From JACTMJ01 sp039812845 (lineage in GTDB: Bacteria; Acidobacteriota; Terriglobia; Bryobacterales; Bryobacteraceae): a stretch of DNA of 64,000 nt. The notes beneath the pieces were generated by a model. That model searched no databases. It was not told the origin of the DNA and worked only from the letters and a program-made list of their open reading frames with translations. Of the stretch, positions 18,033 to 26,284 are shown in pieces; position 1 is the stretch's first letter; each line of letters begins with the position of its first letter. The position numbers and the translations under genes were made by a program. The DNA lies in the NCBI GenBank assembly GCA_039812845.1, contig JBDIBK010000004.1:6201-70200 (forward strand). The letters run 5' to 3'.

Positions 18033-19439
18033 TTAGCCGTGCGCGGTGCCGCCGGGAGAGGGGTCATCCGCTTTGCGCGGCGATGGCGCCCGTTCCACGG
18101 TGTGCGGCTTCAGCCTCCAGGTGAACGACAACAGGACAATCCCCAGAAACGTTGCGATCAGGATGGCCCAGAGCGCGGCGTTCCAGCCCCAATACTGCGC
18201 GATGACGCCGATGCCTTTTCCCTGCACGGTGCGCCCCAGGTATCCAAACAGCCCGATGAAGCCGGCGGCGGTTCCAACCGCCTTCTTCGATGTGAAATCG
18301 AGCCCGGTAACGCCGAGCAGCATCACGGGCGGGTAAACAAAGAAACCGACAATGCTGAACAGGGTGAGATCGAGCCAGAGCATTCCCGGCGGGGTATAGA
18401 GCAGGCCCGCAAACGCCACGAGGACCGGGACCATGCAGACAAGGCTGATCATGCCCCGGCGTCCGCCGGCCTTGTCCGACAGCCAGCCCATCAGGATGGT
18501 GCTGAAGATACCGGCGAACTCGAAAATGGCGGTGCTGACGCCGCCGCCGACGAGGCTCGCGCCCTTGGTCTCCTTGAGGTAGGTGGGTCCCCAATCGAGC
18601 ATGCTGTAGCGGGAAATGTAGACGAAGAAATTCGCCGCCGCGAATAGCCACAGGTAGCGGTTCTTGAGCACGTAGTGAATCAGCAGGTCGCGAGTGCCGA
18701 GCTCCGCCTCGCTGTCGCGCGGCCCTTCGGGAGGGAAATCGTTCTTGTATTCCTCCACGGGCGGCAAGCCCACCGATTGCGGGGTATCGCGCAGACGGAG
18801 CACGAGGTAGAACGCACAGAGCAGCGCCAGGACACCCGGCACATAGAACGCCCCCTGCCACCCCATCCACGCTGTCGCGTAAGCGGCGATCAGGCCCGTT
18901 ATGCCGCCACCCACGTTGTGGGCGATATTCCAAAAGGCGAATACCGTGCCCCGCTCCCGGGGGCTGTACCAGTGGCCCAGGGAACGGCCGCATGGGCCCC
19001 AGCCCATGCCCTGCACCAAGCCATTCAGCGTCCACAAGGCGAGATGGACGGGGTAGCTTGAAATCGCACCGAAGGCAAAATTGCAGATTGCGGTCAGCAC
19101 CAGGCCGGCCGGCATGAAGTAGCGGGGGTTGCTGCGGTCCGACATCGCGCCGAGGATGAACTTGCCGAGCCCGTAGGCGATCGCGGTGAGCGCGAGCATG
19201 TCGCCAATCTGGTCTTTGCTGTAGCTGAGCGCGGTGCCCATCTCCTTCGAAACCACCGGGAGGTTGTTTCGCACCAGGTAGAAGGTGGCGTAGCCGATAA
19301 AGGTGGATTCGAGAATTCGCCAGCGGAACCGGGGATAGAGACGGTTGATTTCCGCGGCGGGAAGCCTCTCGATGTGGGGAGCGGGACGAAATATATCGAG
19401 GATGCGGGACCACAGAGATCCACCGCTTTTAGTTGGCAT
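18033..19439 (-). CDS. MFS transporter of the GlpT/UhpT (organophosphate:phosphate antiporter) family
   Basis: 468 residues with about 12 transmembrane helices. The GlpT-family signature appears in YATFYLVRNNLPVVSKEM, followed by ALTAIAYGLGKFILGAMSDR and NPRYFMPAGLVLTAI. Relatives exchange glycerol-3-phosphate or hexose-phosphate for inorganic phosphate across the inner membrane. Context supports glycerol-3-phosphate: a secreted GDPD gene is close by and an Oar receptor gene follows 71 bp downstream. A strong predicted promoter lies 74-102 bp upstream. The exact substrate is inferred. Confidence 0.85.
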   Translation of the reverse strand: MPTKSGGSLWSRILDIFRPAPHIERLPAAEINRLYPRFRWRILESTFIGYATFYLVRNNLPVVSKEMGTALSYSKDQIGDMLALTAIAYGLGKFILGAMSDRSNPRYFMPAGLVLTAICNFAFGAISSYPVHLALWTLNGLVQGMGWGPCGRSLGHWYSPRERGTVFAFWNIAHNVGGGITGLIAAYATAWMGWQGAFYVPGVLALLCAFYLVLRLRDTPQSVGLPPVEEYKNDFPPEGPRDSEAELGTRDLLIHYVLKNRYLWLFAAANFFVYISRYSMLDWGPTYLKETKGASLVGGGVSTAIFEFAGIFSTILMGWLSDKAGGRRGMISLVCMVPVLVAFAGLLYTPPGMLWLDLTLFSIVGFFVYPPVMLLGVTGLDFTSKKAVGTAAGFIGLFGYLGRTVQGKGIGVIAQYWGWNAALWAILIATFLGIVLLSFTWRLKPHTVERAPSPRKADDPSPGGTAHG

Positions 19440-19784
19440 AACTGTTGAAACATCACGCGGAACAGGCCATATTGAGCACCGGTACCGCGAAGCTTCTCAT
19501 CAGGGTAGATGTAGTCTATGGCATGCCATGAACGGTGTCAATACGAAGAATGTCCGGTTCGAAGCATACCTCTACACCGGAATCTATTGCCGCTGCGGGC
19601 GGAATGAATTGCGCGAATATCCGAGGAAGGTTTCGAGGAGGATTCGGAGGAAGATGTTGGGCGAGGCCGGGGCGAGTGTGGGGGAGCGGGGCGGAAGCGG
19701 CGCGGCGATTGGGCGGCAATTCGCGATCCTCCGCTGGCGCTCAACGGCCAAACGCGCATAGAATTCATGACGGAAGGCGGAACG
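19440..19784. other. Divergent intergenic region, GlpT-like versus DUF5009 gene
   Basis: About 345 bp without a supported gene. The left part contains the transporter promoter. The right part is G-rich and contains the Shine-Dalgarno-like GGAAGGCGG just before the DUF5009 start at 19785. Short open frames here have atypical composition. Confidence 0.45.
19513..19541 (-). promoter_or_regulatory. Predicted sigma-70-type promoter for GlpT-like transporter
   Basis: On the minus strand TTGACA (19541-19536) is separated by 17 bp from TAGACT (19518-19513). The predicted start near 19506 gives a leader of about 67 nt to the ATG at 19439. Confidence 0.6.
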
Positions 19785-20900
19785 ATGGCAAATACGCAGG
19801 CGGCACCGGCCCGGAAATCTGAGCGCATTACTTCAATCGATGCGCTGCGCGGATTCGATATGTTCTGGATCAAGGGCGGCGAGGGGCTGGTACACAGCCT
19901 GTACGCGCTGCTTCCCGTGCCGCTGATGGCGGCGATCGACGGCCAGTTCGAGCACGTCGAGTGGGCCGGGTTCCATTTCTACGACCTGATTTTCCCGCTG
20001 TTCCTGTTTCTGGTGGGCGTGGTTCTTCCGTTCTCCATGGGCCGTCATATCGAGCAGGGCGGCGGAAAGCCGCAGCTTTACTGGCGGGCGCTGCGTCGGC
20101 TTGCGCTGCTCTTCTTTCTTGGGCTCATCTATAACGGAATGTTCCAGAAGAGCTTGCATGAACTGCGCATTCCCGGCGTGCTGCAGCGCATCGCCATCTG
20201 CTATTTCATCGCGGCGATCGTGGTGATTCACCTGAAGGCGCGCGGGCAGGCAATCGCCGCCGGGGCGCTGCTGCTGGGGTATTGGGCCATTATGATGCTT
20301 GTGCCGGTGCCGGGCCTGGGCGCGGGGGATCTGAGCCCGGCCGGCAACCTGAGCGGCTATATTGACCGGCTGATCGTGCCGCGGCCGTTCTGCTGCTACG
20401 ATTTCGGCGACAACGAGGGGCTGCTCTCGACGATTCCAGCGGTGGCGACGACGCTGCTGGGTGCGCTCGCCGGCTGGTGGCTGCGTACCGGGAGGGAGCC
20501 CGCGGAGAAGGCGAAGGGCCTCGCGATGGCCGGAGTTGCGAGTCTCGCGGTGGGGGCCATCTGGGGCCTGTGGTTCCCGATCATCAAGAATATCTGGAGC
20601 AGTTCGTTCGTGCTCTTCGCGGGCGGATGGAGCCTGCTGCTGCTGGCTCTCTTTTACTGGATCATCGACGTGCGCGGATACAAGCGATGGTCGTTCTTCT
20701 TCCTGGTGATCGGCGCCAACGCGATTTTGATTTACGTGCTTCGCGGCCTGATCAATCTGAACATGGTGCTGCGCTGGATGGGCTACGTTCCCAACATGAT
20801 CGATGCGGGATGGATGCTGCTCTTGCGCCTTGTGGAACTGGCCTGCTTCTGGCTGCTGCTGCTGTTCCTCTATCGCAAGCGCTGGTTCCTGCGCGTCTGA
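19785..20900 (+). CDS. DUF5009 / HGSNAT-like membrane acyltransferase
   Basis: 371 residues from the ATG at 19785 (preceded by GGAAGGCGG; an in-frame ATG at 19767 is possible). The signature RITSIDALRGFDMFWIKGGE is typical of the heparan-alpha-glucosaminide N-acetyltransferase-like/DUF5009 family. About ten hydrophobic helices follow (YDLIFPLFLFLVGVVLPFSMG, FFLVIGANAILIYVLRG and others). The family is thought to transfer acetyl groups across the membrane to sugars. The acceptor here is unknown. It stands alone between divergent and convergent neighbours. Confidence 0.85.
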   Translation: MANTQAAPARKSERITSIDALRGFDMFWIKGGEGLVHSLYALLPVPLMAAIDGQFEHVEWAGFHFYDLIFPLFLFLVGVVLPFSMGRHIEQGGGKPQLYWRALRRLALLFFLGLIYNGMFQKSLHELRIPGVLQRIAICYFIAAIVVIHLKARGQAIAAGALLLGYWAIMMLVPVPGLGAGDLSPAGNLSGYIDRLIVPRPFCCYDFGDNEGLLSTIPAVATTLLGALAGWWLRTGREPAEKAKGLAMAGVASLAVGAIWGLWFPIIKNIWSSSFVLFAGGWSLLLLALFYWIIDVRGYKRWSFFFLVIGANAILIYVLRGLINLNMVLRWMGYVPNMIDAGWMLLLRLVELACFWLLLLFLYRKRWFLRV

Positions 20901-20905
20901 ACGCA

Positions 20906-20933
20906 GCGGCCACGGGCACGTGCCGGTGGCCGC
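20906..20933. terminator. Hairpin between convergent genes
   Basis: The inverted repeat GCGGCCAC (20906-20913) / GTGGCCGC (20926-20933) encloses a further GGCAC/GTGCC pairing. It lies between the stop codons of the DUF5009 gene and the CMD selenoprotein gene and has no T-run. Terminator-like, bidirectional. Confidence 0.4.
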
Positions 20934-20940
20934 GCGAACT

Positions 20941-21492
20941 CTAGTCCAGCTTCGTCTGCTTCCATAATCCTTGCGATGGGATCCGCAGCGCGCGGTTGAA
21001 TTTGCTCGATGCGTTCTCCCAGGCGATGGACGCCGTCAGATCGAGGATCTGCTCCTCGCTGTAATGCGCTTGCAGCTCCGCGAAGAGAGCGTCATCGACA
21101 TCGCGATCACTCAGGGTGATGGCATCCGCGTATCGCAGCGCGACGCGCTCCGCCGGTGAATAGTGTGGCGACACTTCGTAATCGGGCAGCGCGTGGATCT
21201 TTTCGTCCGAGACGCCGAGTTCGCTGCTCACGGCAGCGTTGATGTCCTGTCAAAAGACGCAGCCATTGAGCGCGGCCACGCGGCGGTTGCTGAGAGCAAT
21301 GAGGGCGGGGTCGAGCTTGCCCGACGATCCCAGCGCTTTCCACATGCCCCGCACCGCCACGTATAAGCCGGGGTTCCGCGCGTAAATCGGATAGGGGGCA
21401 AGCGGAGCGCCCCAGCGCTTCTCCTGCGCCTCCAGATCTTTGCGCACGCGGCTTTCCGCCTGCTCGGCGGGGATTCCCTGAATGCGAGCCAT
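20941..21492 (-). CDS. Putative selenoprotein: CMD/AhpD-like family protein with CxxU motif
   Basis: 184 codons, of which codon 81 (21250-21252) is an in-frame TGA; read as selenocysteine the product has 183 residues. The N-terminal part ends RRVAALNGCVF, where the carboxymuconolactone decarboxylase/AhpD-like family normally has the redox motif Cys-x-x-Cys; here it reads Cys78-Val-Phe-TGA81. Translation continues in the same frame with QDINAAVSSELGVSDEKI, then YSPAERVALRYADAITLSD, then WENASSKFNRALRI. All of these are conserved features of the family's C-terminal half, so the reading frame has not decayed. A SECIS-like hairpin starts 12 nt after the TGA (separate entry). Cys/Sec pairs of this kind carry out thiol-dependent peroxide reduction in AhpD relatives; that activity is inferred. 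The gene lies 6 bp downstream of an SDR gene and is probably co-transcribed. The alternative is a sequencing error or nonsense mutation. A standard gene caller would split this into two ORFs of 80 and 96 residues. Confidence 0.8.
21222..21249 (-). promoter_or_regulatory. Putative bacterial SECIS element (selenocysteine insertion)
   Basis: Downstream of the TGA at 21252-21250, 11 unpaired nucleotides lead into a perfect 6-bp stem, CGCTGC (21238-21233) / GCAGCG (21227-21222). The loop is CGTGA (21232-21228). The apical loop therefore begins 17 nt after the TGA and has a G at its second position. Published bacterial SECIS models ask for a small loop about 16-37 nt after UGA with G among the first two loop bases. 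In E. coli fdhF the loop likewise begins 17 nt after UGA and is closed by UGC/GCA, as here. Confidence 0.7.
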
Positions 21493-21498
21493 ACACCC

Positions 21499-22233
21499 CT
21501 ACTTTCCCGGCGGCTGCGACGGCCGGATTTCCACTTTGCTCACGAGAGTCCGCTCCGGCAAGGCCAGCAGATGGAAGACTGTATCGGCGATGTCTTCCGG
21601 CTGGATCTTCCATGGGTGGACGTTCTCTTTGCTGGTGTCGGGATGGCCGAAGCCGGTATCGACGCTGCCCGGCATGACGCAGGTGACCCGCACGCCATCC
21701 TTGCGATGATCGAGCATCAGCGCTTCGGAGAAACCGACGACTCCGAACTTGGTGGCGTTGTAACCGGCCCCGCCCGCGCTGGCGTAACGCCCGGCCAGAC
21801 TGCCGATATTGAAGATGAACGCGTTCTTGCTTTCCTTGAGCATCGGCATCGCTTCGTGGCAGCAATAATACATGCCGGAAAGGTTGGTATCGAGCATGGA
21901 GTGCCACTCGGCGGGCTGCAATTCGGCAACACTCTTAAAGACGCCCACACCGGCGTTGTTCACCAGAATGTCGAGACGGCCGAAACGCTTCTTCACTTCG
22001 GCCATCAGCGCGCGGACATCTTCGAGCTTGGAAACATCGGCACGGATGGCGGCGACGCGCGCATCGCCGTGGACCTTCGCAAGCTCCTTCGCGGCCGCAT
22101 CGAGCGCGGCGCCTCCGCGGCCGCAGATGGCCACCGAAGCGCCTTCGGCAAGCAGCCTTCTCGCGATGGCAAGCCCGATCCCCTTGGCGCCGCCGGTAAT
22201 CAAAGCAATCTTCGAATCCAGTATTTCGCTCAT
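21499..22233 (-). CDS. Short-chain dehydrogenase/reductase (SDR)
   Basis: 244-residue classical SDR. The NAD(P)-binding TGGAKGIG is at residues 13-20, NNAGVGVF at about 90, Ser of the active site near IFNIGSLAGRYAS, and the catalytic YNATK at about 157-161. It should oxidise or reduce a carbonyl/alcohol substrate with NAD(P)H. The substrate cannot be told from sequence. It is immediately upstream of the CMD selenoprotein gene (6-bp gap), so the two likely form an operon and may share a redox role. Confidence 0.9.
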   Translation of the reverse strand: MSEILDSKIALITGGAKGIGLAIARRLLAEGASVAICGRGGAALDAAAKELAKVHGDARVAAIRADVSKLEDVRALMAEVKKRFGRLDILVNNAGVGVFKSVAELQPAEWHSMLDTNLSGMYYCCHEAMPMLKESKNAFIFNIGSLAGRYASAGGAGYNATKFGVVGFSEALMLDHRKDGVRVTCVMPGSVDTGFGHPDTSKENVHPWKIQPEDIADTVFHLLALPERTLVSKVEIRPSQPPGK

Positions 22234-22297
22234 GTCTTCAGGGTAACGAACGCACGGCGCGAAAGCAGCCGCCAGACCAATCCGTCAGGCCAATCCG

Positions 22298-23323
22298 TCA
22301 GACCATGCCGAGGGCATCGCGGGCATAGCCGATGCTGGTTTCAATATGCTTCGTTTCCATCTCCCGCAGCAACGCGGCAGGCGGATTCGCGGGCAACGCC
22401 ATCTGCCACTTTGGTTTGTGCGCCCGGGCCCGGCGCAGGGCGCGGGCAAGAAGGAGGCCGCTACGGTCCGGGAAGGTGGCCCAGTATTTGTCCGTGAGGC
22501 ACGGAATGCGGAGGGGATTGCGCGTGATGCATTCGAGCAGCAGCGGCAGATTCGGTTTGTGCTTGCGGAGCAGAGCGACCACTTGCTTCAAGTCCAGGAA
22601 GCCTTCGCCGAGCGGGATATCTCCGAGGAGGAAGCCTTCGTCATATTCCTCCAGCGTCGCATCCTTGAGGTGCGCGGTGACCGCGTAGGGCGAGAGCTTC
22701 TCGACGACCTCGATGGGGTCTTCGAGCAAGGCCAGGTTGTTGCCGGTATCGACGCAGGCACCGAAGTATTCGCTCGAAAAGTCGCGATAAAGCTGCACGT
22801 GCTCATCCACGGTGAAATCCTTGTGATTTTCGAGCGCAATGGGGATGCGCGCGGCTTCGGCAACGGGAATGGCGGCGCGAATGCGGGCATGCACCTGGGC
22901 GACGTGTGCCTGACGCTCGGCAAGGGTGGCGAAATCCTCGTAGCGGCGGCCGCCGGAAGCCACGCGGATGGCGATCGCGCCGGCTTCCTTCGCCAGGGAA
23001 ACGTTCCGGCGGAAAAGCTCCAGATCGTTGAAGGAAGTATTAAGAATGAAGAAGAGCCCGCGCTTCTCCAGGCGCGCGCGCACCTGCCGGGCGAAGGCCG
23101 AATCGTGCGTGGTGATGGGCACTTGCGCGCCGCCCATGCCGAATTGATTCACGAGGTCGAGGAACTCCAGGGTGCCGACGGAGCGCCGGGAGGGCACGGA
23201 ATCATTGGCGATCCCCAAAGTCGTTCTGCGCTCCATGCCCTGGGCGCGGGCGTTCTTCGCCAGGCTCAGCGCTCCCGCGGCGAGCAACACTTCGCGCCGC
23301 GCCATGGTTTTCACAACTTGCAT
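22298..23323 (-). CDS. Secreted sugar-phosphate isomerase/epimerase (TIM barrel)
   Basis: 341 residues. The start at 23323 follows a purine-rich GAGGGGGGAT; an in-frame ATG at 23305 is an alternative. The N-terminus has a twin-arginine-like export signal (MARREVLLAAGALSLAKNARA). The body is an AP-endonuclease-2-like xylose-isomerase barrel, with metal-ligand type motifs IALENHKDFT, GACVDTGNNLAL, VTAHLKDATLEEYDEG and LLECIT. Such secreted members are frequent in Acidobacteriota and Planctomycetota with oxidoreductases like the gene just upstream, with which it likely forms an operon (32-bp gap). Substrate unknown. Confidence 0.85.
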   Translation of the reverse strand: MQVVKTMARREVLLAAGALSLAKNARAQGMERRTTLGIANDSVPSRRSVGTLEFLDLVNQFGMGGAQVPITTHDSAFARQVRARLEKRGLFFILNTSFNDLELFRRNVSLAKEAGAIAIRVASGGRRYEDFATLAERQAHVAQVHARIRAAIPVAEAARIPIALENHKDFTVDEHVQLYRDFSSEYFGACVDTGNNLALLEDPIEVVEKLSPYAVTAHLKDATLEEYDEGFLLGDIPLGEGFLDLKQVVALLRKHKPNLPLLLECITRNPLRIPCLTDKYWATFPDRSGLLLARALRRARAHKPKWQMALPANPPAALLREMETKHIETSIGYARDALGMV

Positions 23324-23355
23324 TGAGAATATCCCCCCCTCTCGCAGCGGAGCCG

Positions 23356-24723
23356 CTAGAGCCTCAAGCGGCGCGGCACTTCATCCCAAGGCTTCCGGTA
23401 GGGCCGCACGAGCGCCGCGGAAGCCTCCCGGTCTCCAACCACATCTTCTTTCGCCGCATCCCATTGGAGCGACCTCCCCAGGCGCATCGAGAGGTTGGCG
23501 AGGTGACACGCCGTGGCGATCTCGTGCCCGGCCTCGACGCTGGCGATCGAGGGCTTGCGGTCACGGATGCTGTCGAGAAAATGGCGCGAGTGCAGATCGA
23601 GCAATTCGACGGAACTCTTCACGCCATGTGCATCGGTCCAGGGCACGGGGGCGAAGTCGCTCGCCTTGGGGTGGCCGGGAACGCGGGACCAGGCCGGAAT
23701 GGCGGAAGCGGGATCGATTCTCTTGTCCGGATAGAACTGGTAGCCGTTGCGCGAAATCGTGGCACTCCCCTTCGTGCCGAAGAACTCCGTGCCGCTTCCC
23801 AATTTGCGGCCGGCCGACGCTTCGCGCACGGAGATGGTGACGGTGAGGCCTCCAGGGTACGTAAGGACGGCATCCTGGGTATCGGGGGTTTCGCCATTGT
23901 CGTCGGTGAGGGCGAATCGCCCGCCGCCGCAGTAGACGCGTTCGGGCGCTTTCAGCCGCAGCAGGTTGTGCACAAAGTCGAGGTCGTGCGCTCCGAGATT
24001 GGTCATCTGCCCGCCCGAGTAATCCCAGAACCAGCGGAAATGATAGAGGCTGCGATGCAGGTTGTAAGGGCGTTTTGGCGCGGGGCCGAGCCACATGTCG
24101 TAGTCCATGCCCGGCGGGGGCGCGGTGTCGGCGGGCCGGCCGAAGCCCGGCATGATATTGCGAAACGCGCCGATGCGCACGGTGTGAATTTTCCCGAGTT
24201 CGCCCTTGTCGAAAAGGCGCTGCATTTCGGGAAGATAGGGCGCGCTGCGGCCCTGGGTGCCAACCTGCACAATGCGATTGAAGCGGCGCGCAACGGCGGT
24301 CATCCAGCGCCCCTCCTTCACGAAGAGCGTCATCGGCTTCTCGACGTAAACGTCCTTGCCCGCCTCGCAGGCGAGCATGGTGTGCAGCGCGTGCCAGTGG
24401 TCTGGCGTGGCAACCACCACGGCGTCGATATCTTTCGCGTCGAGCAGCGCGCGGAAGTCCGGATAGCCCTTGCATTGCGGTCCGCAATCGGCCCTGGCGG
24501 CTTCGAGACGCGGCGCGTAGGCGTCGGAGGCGGCCACCCACTGGGCGTCGGCATGCTGCTTATAGGTCTTCACGTGGAAGGCCCCGATCAAGCCGTAGCC
24601 GATGAGCCCCAGGCGTATCCTGTCGTTGGCGCCCAGGATCTGGCTGTAAGAAGCGGCCGTCGCCGCTCCCGCCACTGCGCCCGTCATGGTGGCCCTCACA
24701 AAATGCCGCCGGGTTTCCGCCAT
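23356..24723 (-). CDS. Gfo/Idh/MocA-family oxidoreductase, Tat-exported
   Basis: 455 residues from the ATG at 24723. Upstream in-frame starts extend through sequence that does not look coding, and this start exposes a Tat signal (ETRRHFVRATMTGAVAGAATAAS). The Rossmann fold begins IRLGLIGYGLIG. The dinucleotide-binding EKP motif is GKDVYVEKPM. The C-terminal Gfo/Idh/MocA domain includes WFWDYSGGQMTNLGAHDLDFVH. It acts on a sugar or related polyol with NAD(P) in the periplasm. It is followed by an isomerase/epimerase gene on the same strand, a common pairing for sugar conversion. Confidence 0.88.
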   Translation of the reverse strand: MAETRRHFVRATMTGAVAGAATAASYSQILGANDRIRLGLIGYGLIGAFHVKTYKQHADAQWVAASDAYAPRLEAARADCGPQCKGYPDFRALLDAKDIDAVVVATPDHWHALHTMLACEAGKDVYVEKPMTLFVKEGRWMTAVARRFNRIVQVGTQGRSAPYLPEMQRLFDKGELGKIHTVRIGAFRNIMPGFGRPADTAPPPGMDYDMWLGPAPKRPYNLHRSLYHFRWFWDYSGGQMTNLGAHDLDFVHNLLRLKAPERVYCGGGRFALTDDNGETPDTQDAVLTYPGGLTVTISVREASAGRKLGSGTEFFGTKGSATISRNGYQFYPDKRIDPASAIPAWSRVPGHPKASDFAPVPWTDAHGVKSSVELLDLHSRHFLDSIRDRKPSIASVEAGHEIATACHLANLSMRLGRSLQWDAAKEDVVGDREASAALVRPYRKPWDEVPRRLRL

Positions 24724-24901
24724 CGCGCACGTCCTCCGCCCAGGAAGTCTACTGCGAGCATTGCGTCCGGCCGGGCACAAGGAACGGTTGCCGAGAGCGA
24801 GGCGGCCACGCGCGCATGAGGAAATCATTCCCGACGCGGGATGCATTGTCAAGGCGGAAACACGCGGAAAGTGCGCGATTGCTACTCTGTAGACAGACGC
24901 C

Positions 24902-26221
24902 GTGCAGTTTGGGATCTCCTCAGTTTTTGTTCGAATCCAGCCGCCTCGGGCCGTGCCATGGCTTCTCTTCCCCACGCTTCTGTTGGCTGCGATTCTCGCC
25001 GGTTGCTGGAACGACGCGGGTGCCGTCGAGCGGCTGGGAGAGGCATACGCCGGCGCGGCGAAGGTCCCCCTCTATAGCGAGCTCGATGCCAACGCGAAGA
25101 AGGTGGGAGAGCTGCATTTCGGCGACGAAGTTCACCTGGTGCGGCGCCGGCGGAACTTCTATTTTGTGCAAGGGCCGCAAGGCAAAGAAGGGTGGGCCCA
25201 CCGCGGGAATCTCTTCAATGAACGCCAGGTGCTCGAGATGAAGGCGCTTGCCCAGTGGGCCGCCGGCGCCCCATCGCAAGGCGAGGCCCGGGTTTTCGCG
25301 ACGCTGAACGTCCACAACCATCCCAATCGCCTCGCTCCGACGATTTTCCAGATCGTAGAGGACGAGAAGGTGGACATGCTGGCGCATGAACGCCATCCGC
25401 GGCGCGCCTACGATCCCGGACCGTTGCTTGAAACGTTCGCACAAACGCCGTCCGCCGAACCCGCCGGAGAGGGGGCGGACAAGGGTGACGAAGCTCCGAT
25501 TCCACCGGACCCGCCCGCGCCGCCGGCCTTGCCCCCCAGTTGGCTGCGGCTCTCCGGCATCTCTCCGGAACGGGTGGCCGCTCTCGCGGACGAAGGCTAT
25601 GTCAAGGGCCGCTCCGCCCCCTCCGCCGAGGCGTCCGGGGAACTGTGGACGCTCGTCCGCAACAAGCAGGGGCTGGCCGGCTGGGCGCTGCAGGGACGCC
25701 TGATCGCGGCGATCCCGGACGAGGTGGCCCAGTATTCCGAGGGCGCTCGCATCACGTCCTATTTCGCCCTCGCGCCGGCGGATGCCGACGGAAAGCATTG
25801 GCACTGGCTTTGGACGACGCTGAAGACACCCAACGCGGCTTTCGATTTTGACAGCTACCGGGTGTTTATCTGGAACGCGCGCCGGGGCCGCTATGAGACC
25901 AGCTTTATCGCCCGCGATGTGGAAGGTTATCTGCCGGTTGAACTGTTCGAGCACACCGACGGCAGCCGCCGCTTCCGCATCAACGTGCGGGAACGGGGAG
26001 GCCTGATTTTTCGCAAGACGTATGAGCTGACGGGGCTGCGAACCAGCCTGGTGCAGAGCGTGCCCTGGCCGAACTACGACCCGCTGCGGCAGCCGCCGAT
26101 CATGGACCGCTTGCCCGCGCAGCCCACCCGCATCCTCCCCTCCCTGCCGATCGACTCGGGTTTGTGGGAGAAGACCAAGGCCGGCGTTGGCAATCTCGTG
26201 AAACGGATCTTCGGCGGGTAG
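24902..26221 (+). CDS. SH3-like-domain exported protein of unknown function
   Basis: 439 residues from a GTG at 24902 (an in-frame GTG at 24953 would give 422 residues). A hydrophobic stretch ending LLLAAILAGC looks like a lipobox, so this may be a lipoprotein. Residues about 45-110 form a bacterial SH3-like domain (AKVPLYSELDANAKKVGELHFGDE; GWAHRGNLFNE). A Pro-rich linker (about 195-210) separates it from a second SH3-like part ending GLAGWALQGRL and a C-terminal beta-rich domain. It may bind cell wall; no catalytic motif is seen. A TGC-TACTCT extended -10 at 24880-24888 lies 13 nt before the 24902 GTG and supports that start. Confidence 0.65.
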   Translation: MQFGISSVFVRIQPPRAVPWLLFPTLLLAAILAGCWNDAGAVERLGEAYAGAAKVPLYSELDANAKKVGELHFGDEVHLVRRRRNFYFVQGPQGKEGWAHRGNLFNERQVLEMKALAQWAAGAPSQGEARVFATLNVHNHPNRLAPTIFQIVEDEKVDMLAHERHPRRAYDPGPLLETFAQTPSAEPAGEGADKGDEAPIPPDPPAPPALPPSWLRLSGISPERVAALADEGYVKGRSAPSAEASGELWTLVRNKQGLAGWALQGRLIAAIPDEVAQYSEGARITSYFALAPADADGKHWHWLWTTLKTPNAAFDFDSYRVFIWNARRGRYETSFIARDVEGYLPVELFEHTDGSRRFRINVRERGGLIFRKTYELTGLRTSLVQSVPWPNYDPLRQPPIMDRLPAQPTRILPSLPIDSGLWEKTKAGVGNLVKRIFGG

Positions 26222-26260
26222 CGGCACCCTGGCTGAACGGAGGTTCGCCGCACTGGCTCG

Positions 26261-26269
26261 TGCTAAAAT
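26261..26269 (+). promoter_or_regulatory. Extended -10 promoter for DUF721-gatC-gatA
   Basis: TGCTAAAAT (extended -10 TGn plus TAAAAT at 26264-26269) lies 15 nt before the ATG at 26285. No Shine-Dalgarno is seen, implying a very short leader. Confidence 0.45.
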
Positions 26270-26284
26270 CACGGTTTCCGCACG

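Noticed and set aside
20941..21231. Separate 96-residue gene downstream of the TGA
   Set aside because: It starts without a Shine-Dalgarno in the middle of a conserved domain and is in the same frame as the upstream 80 codons; read-through as one protein explains both halves better.
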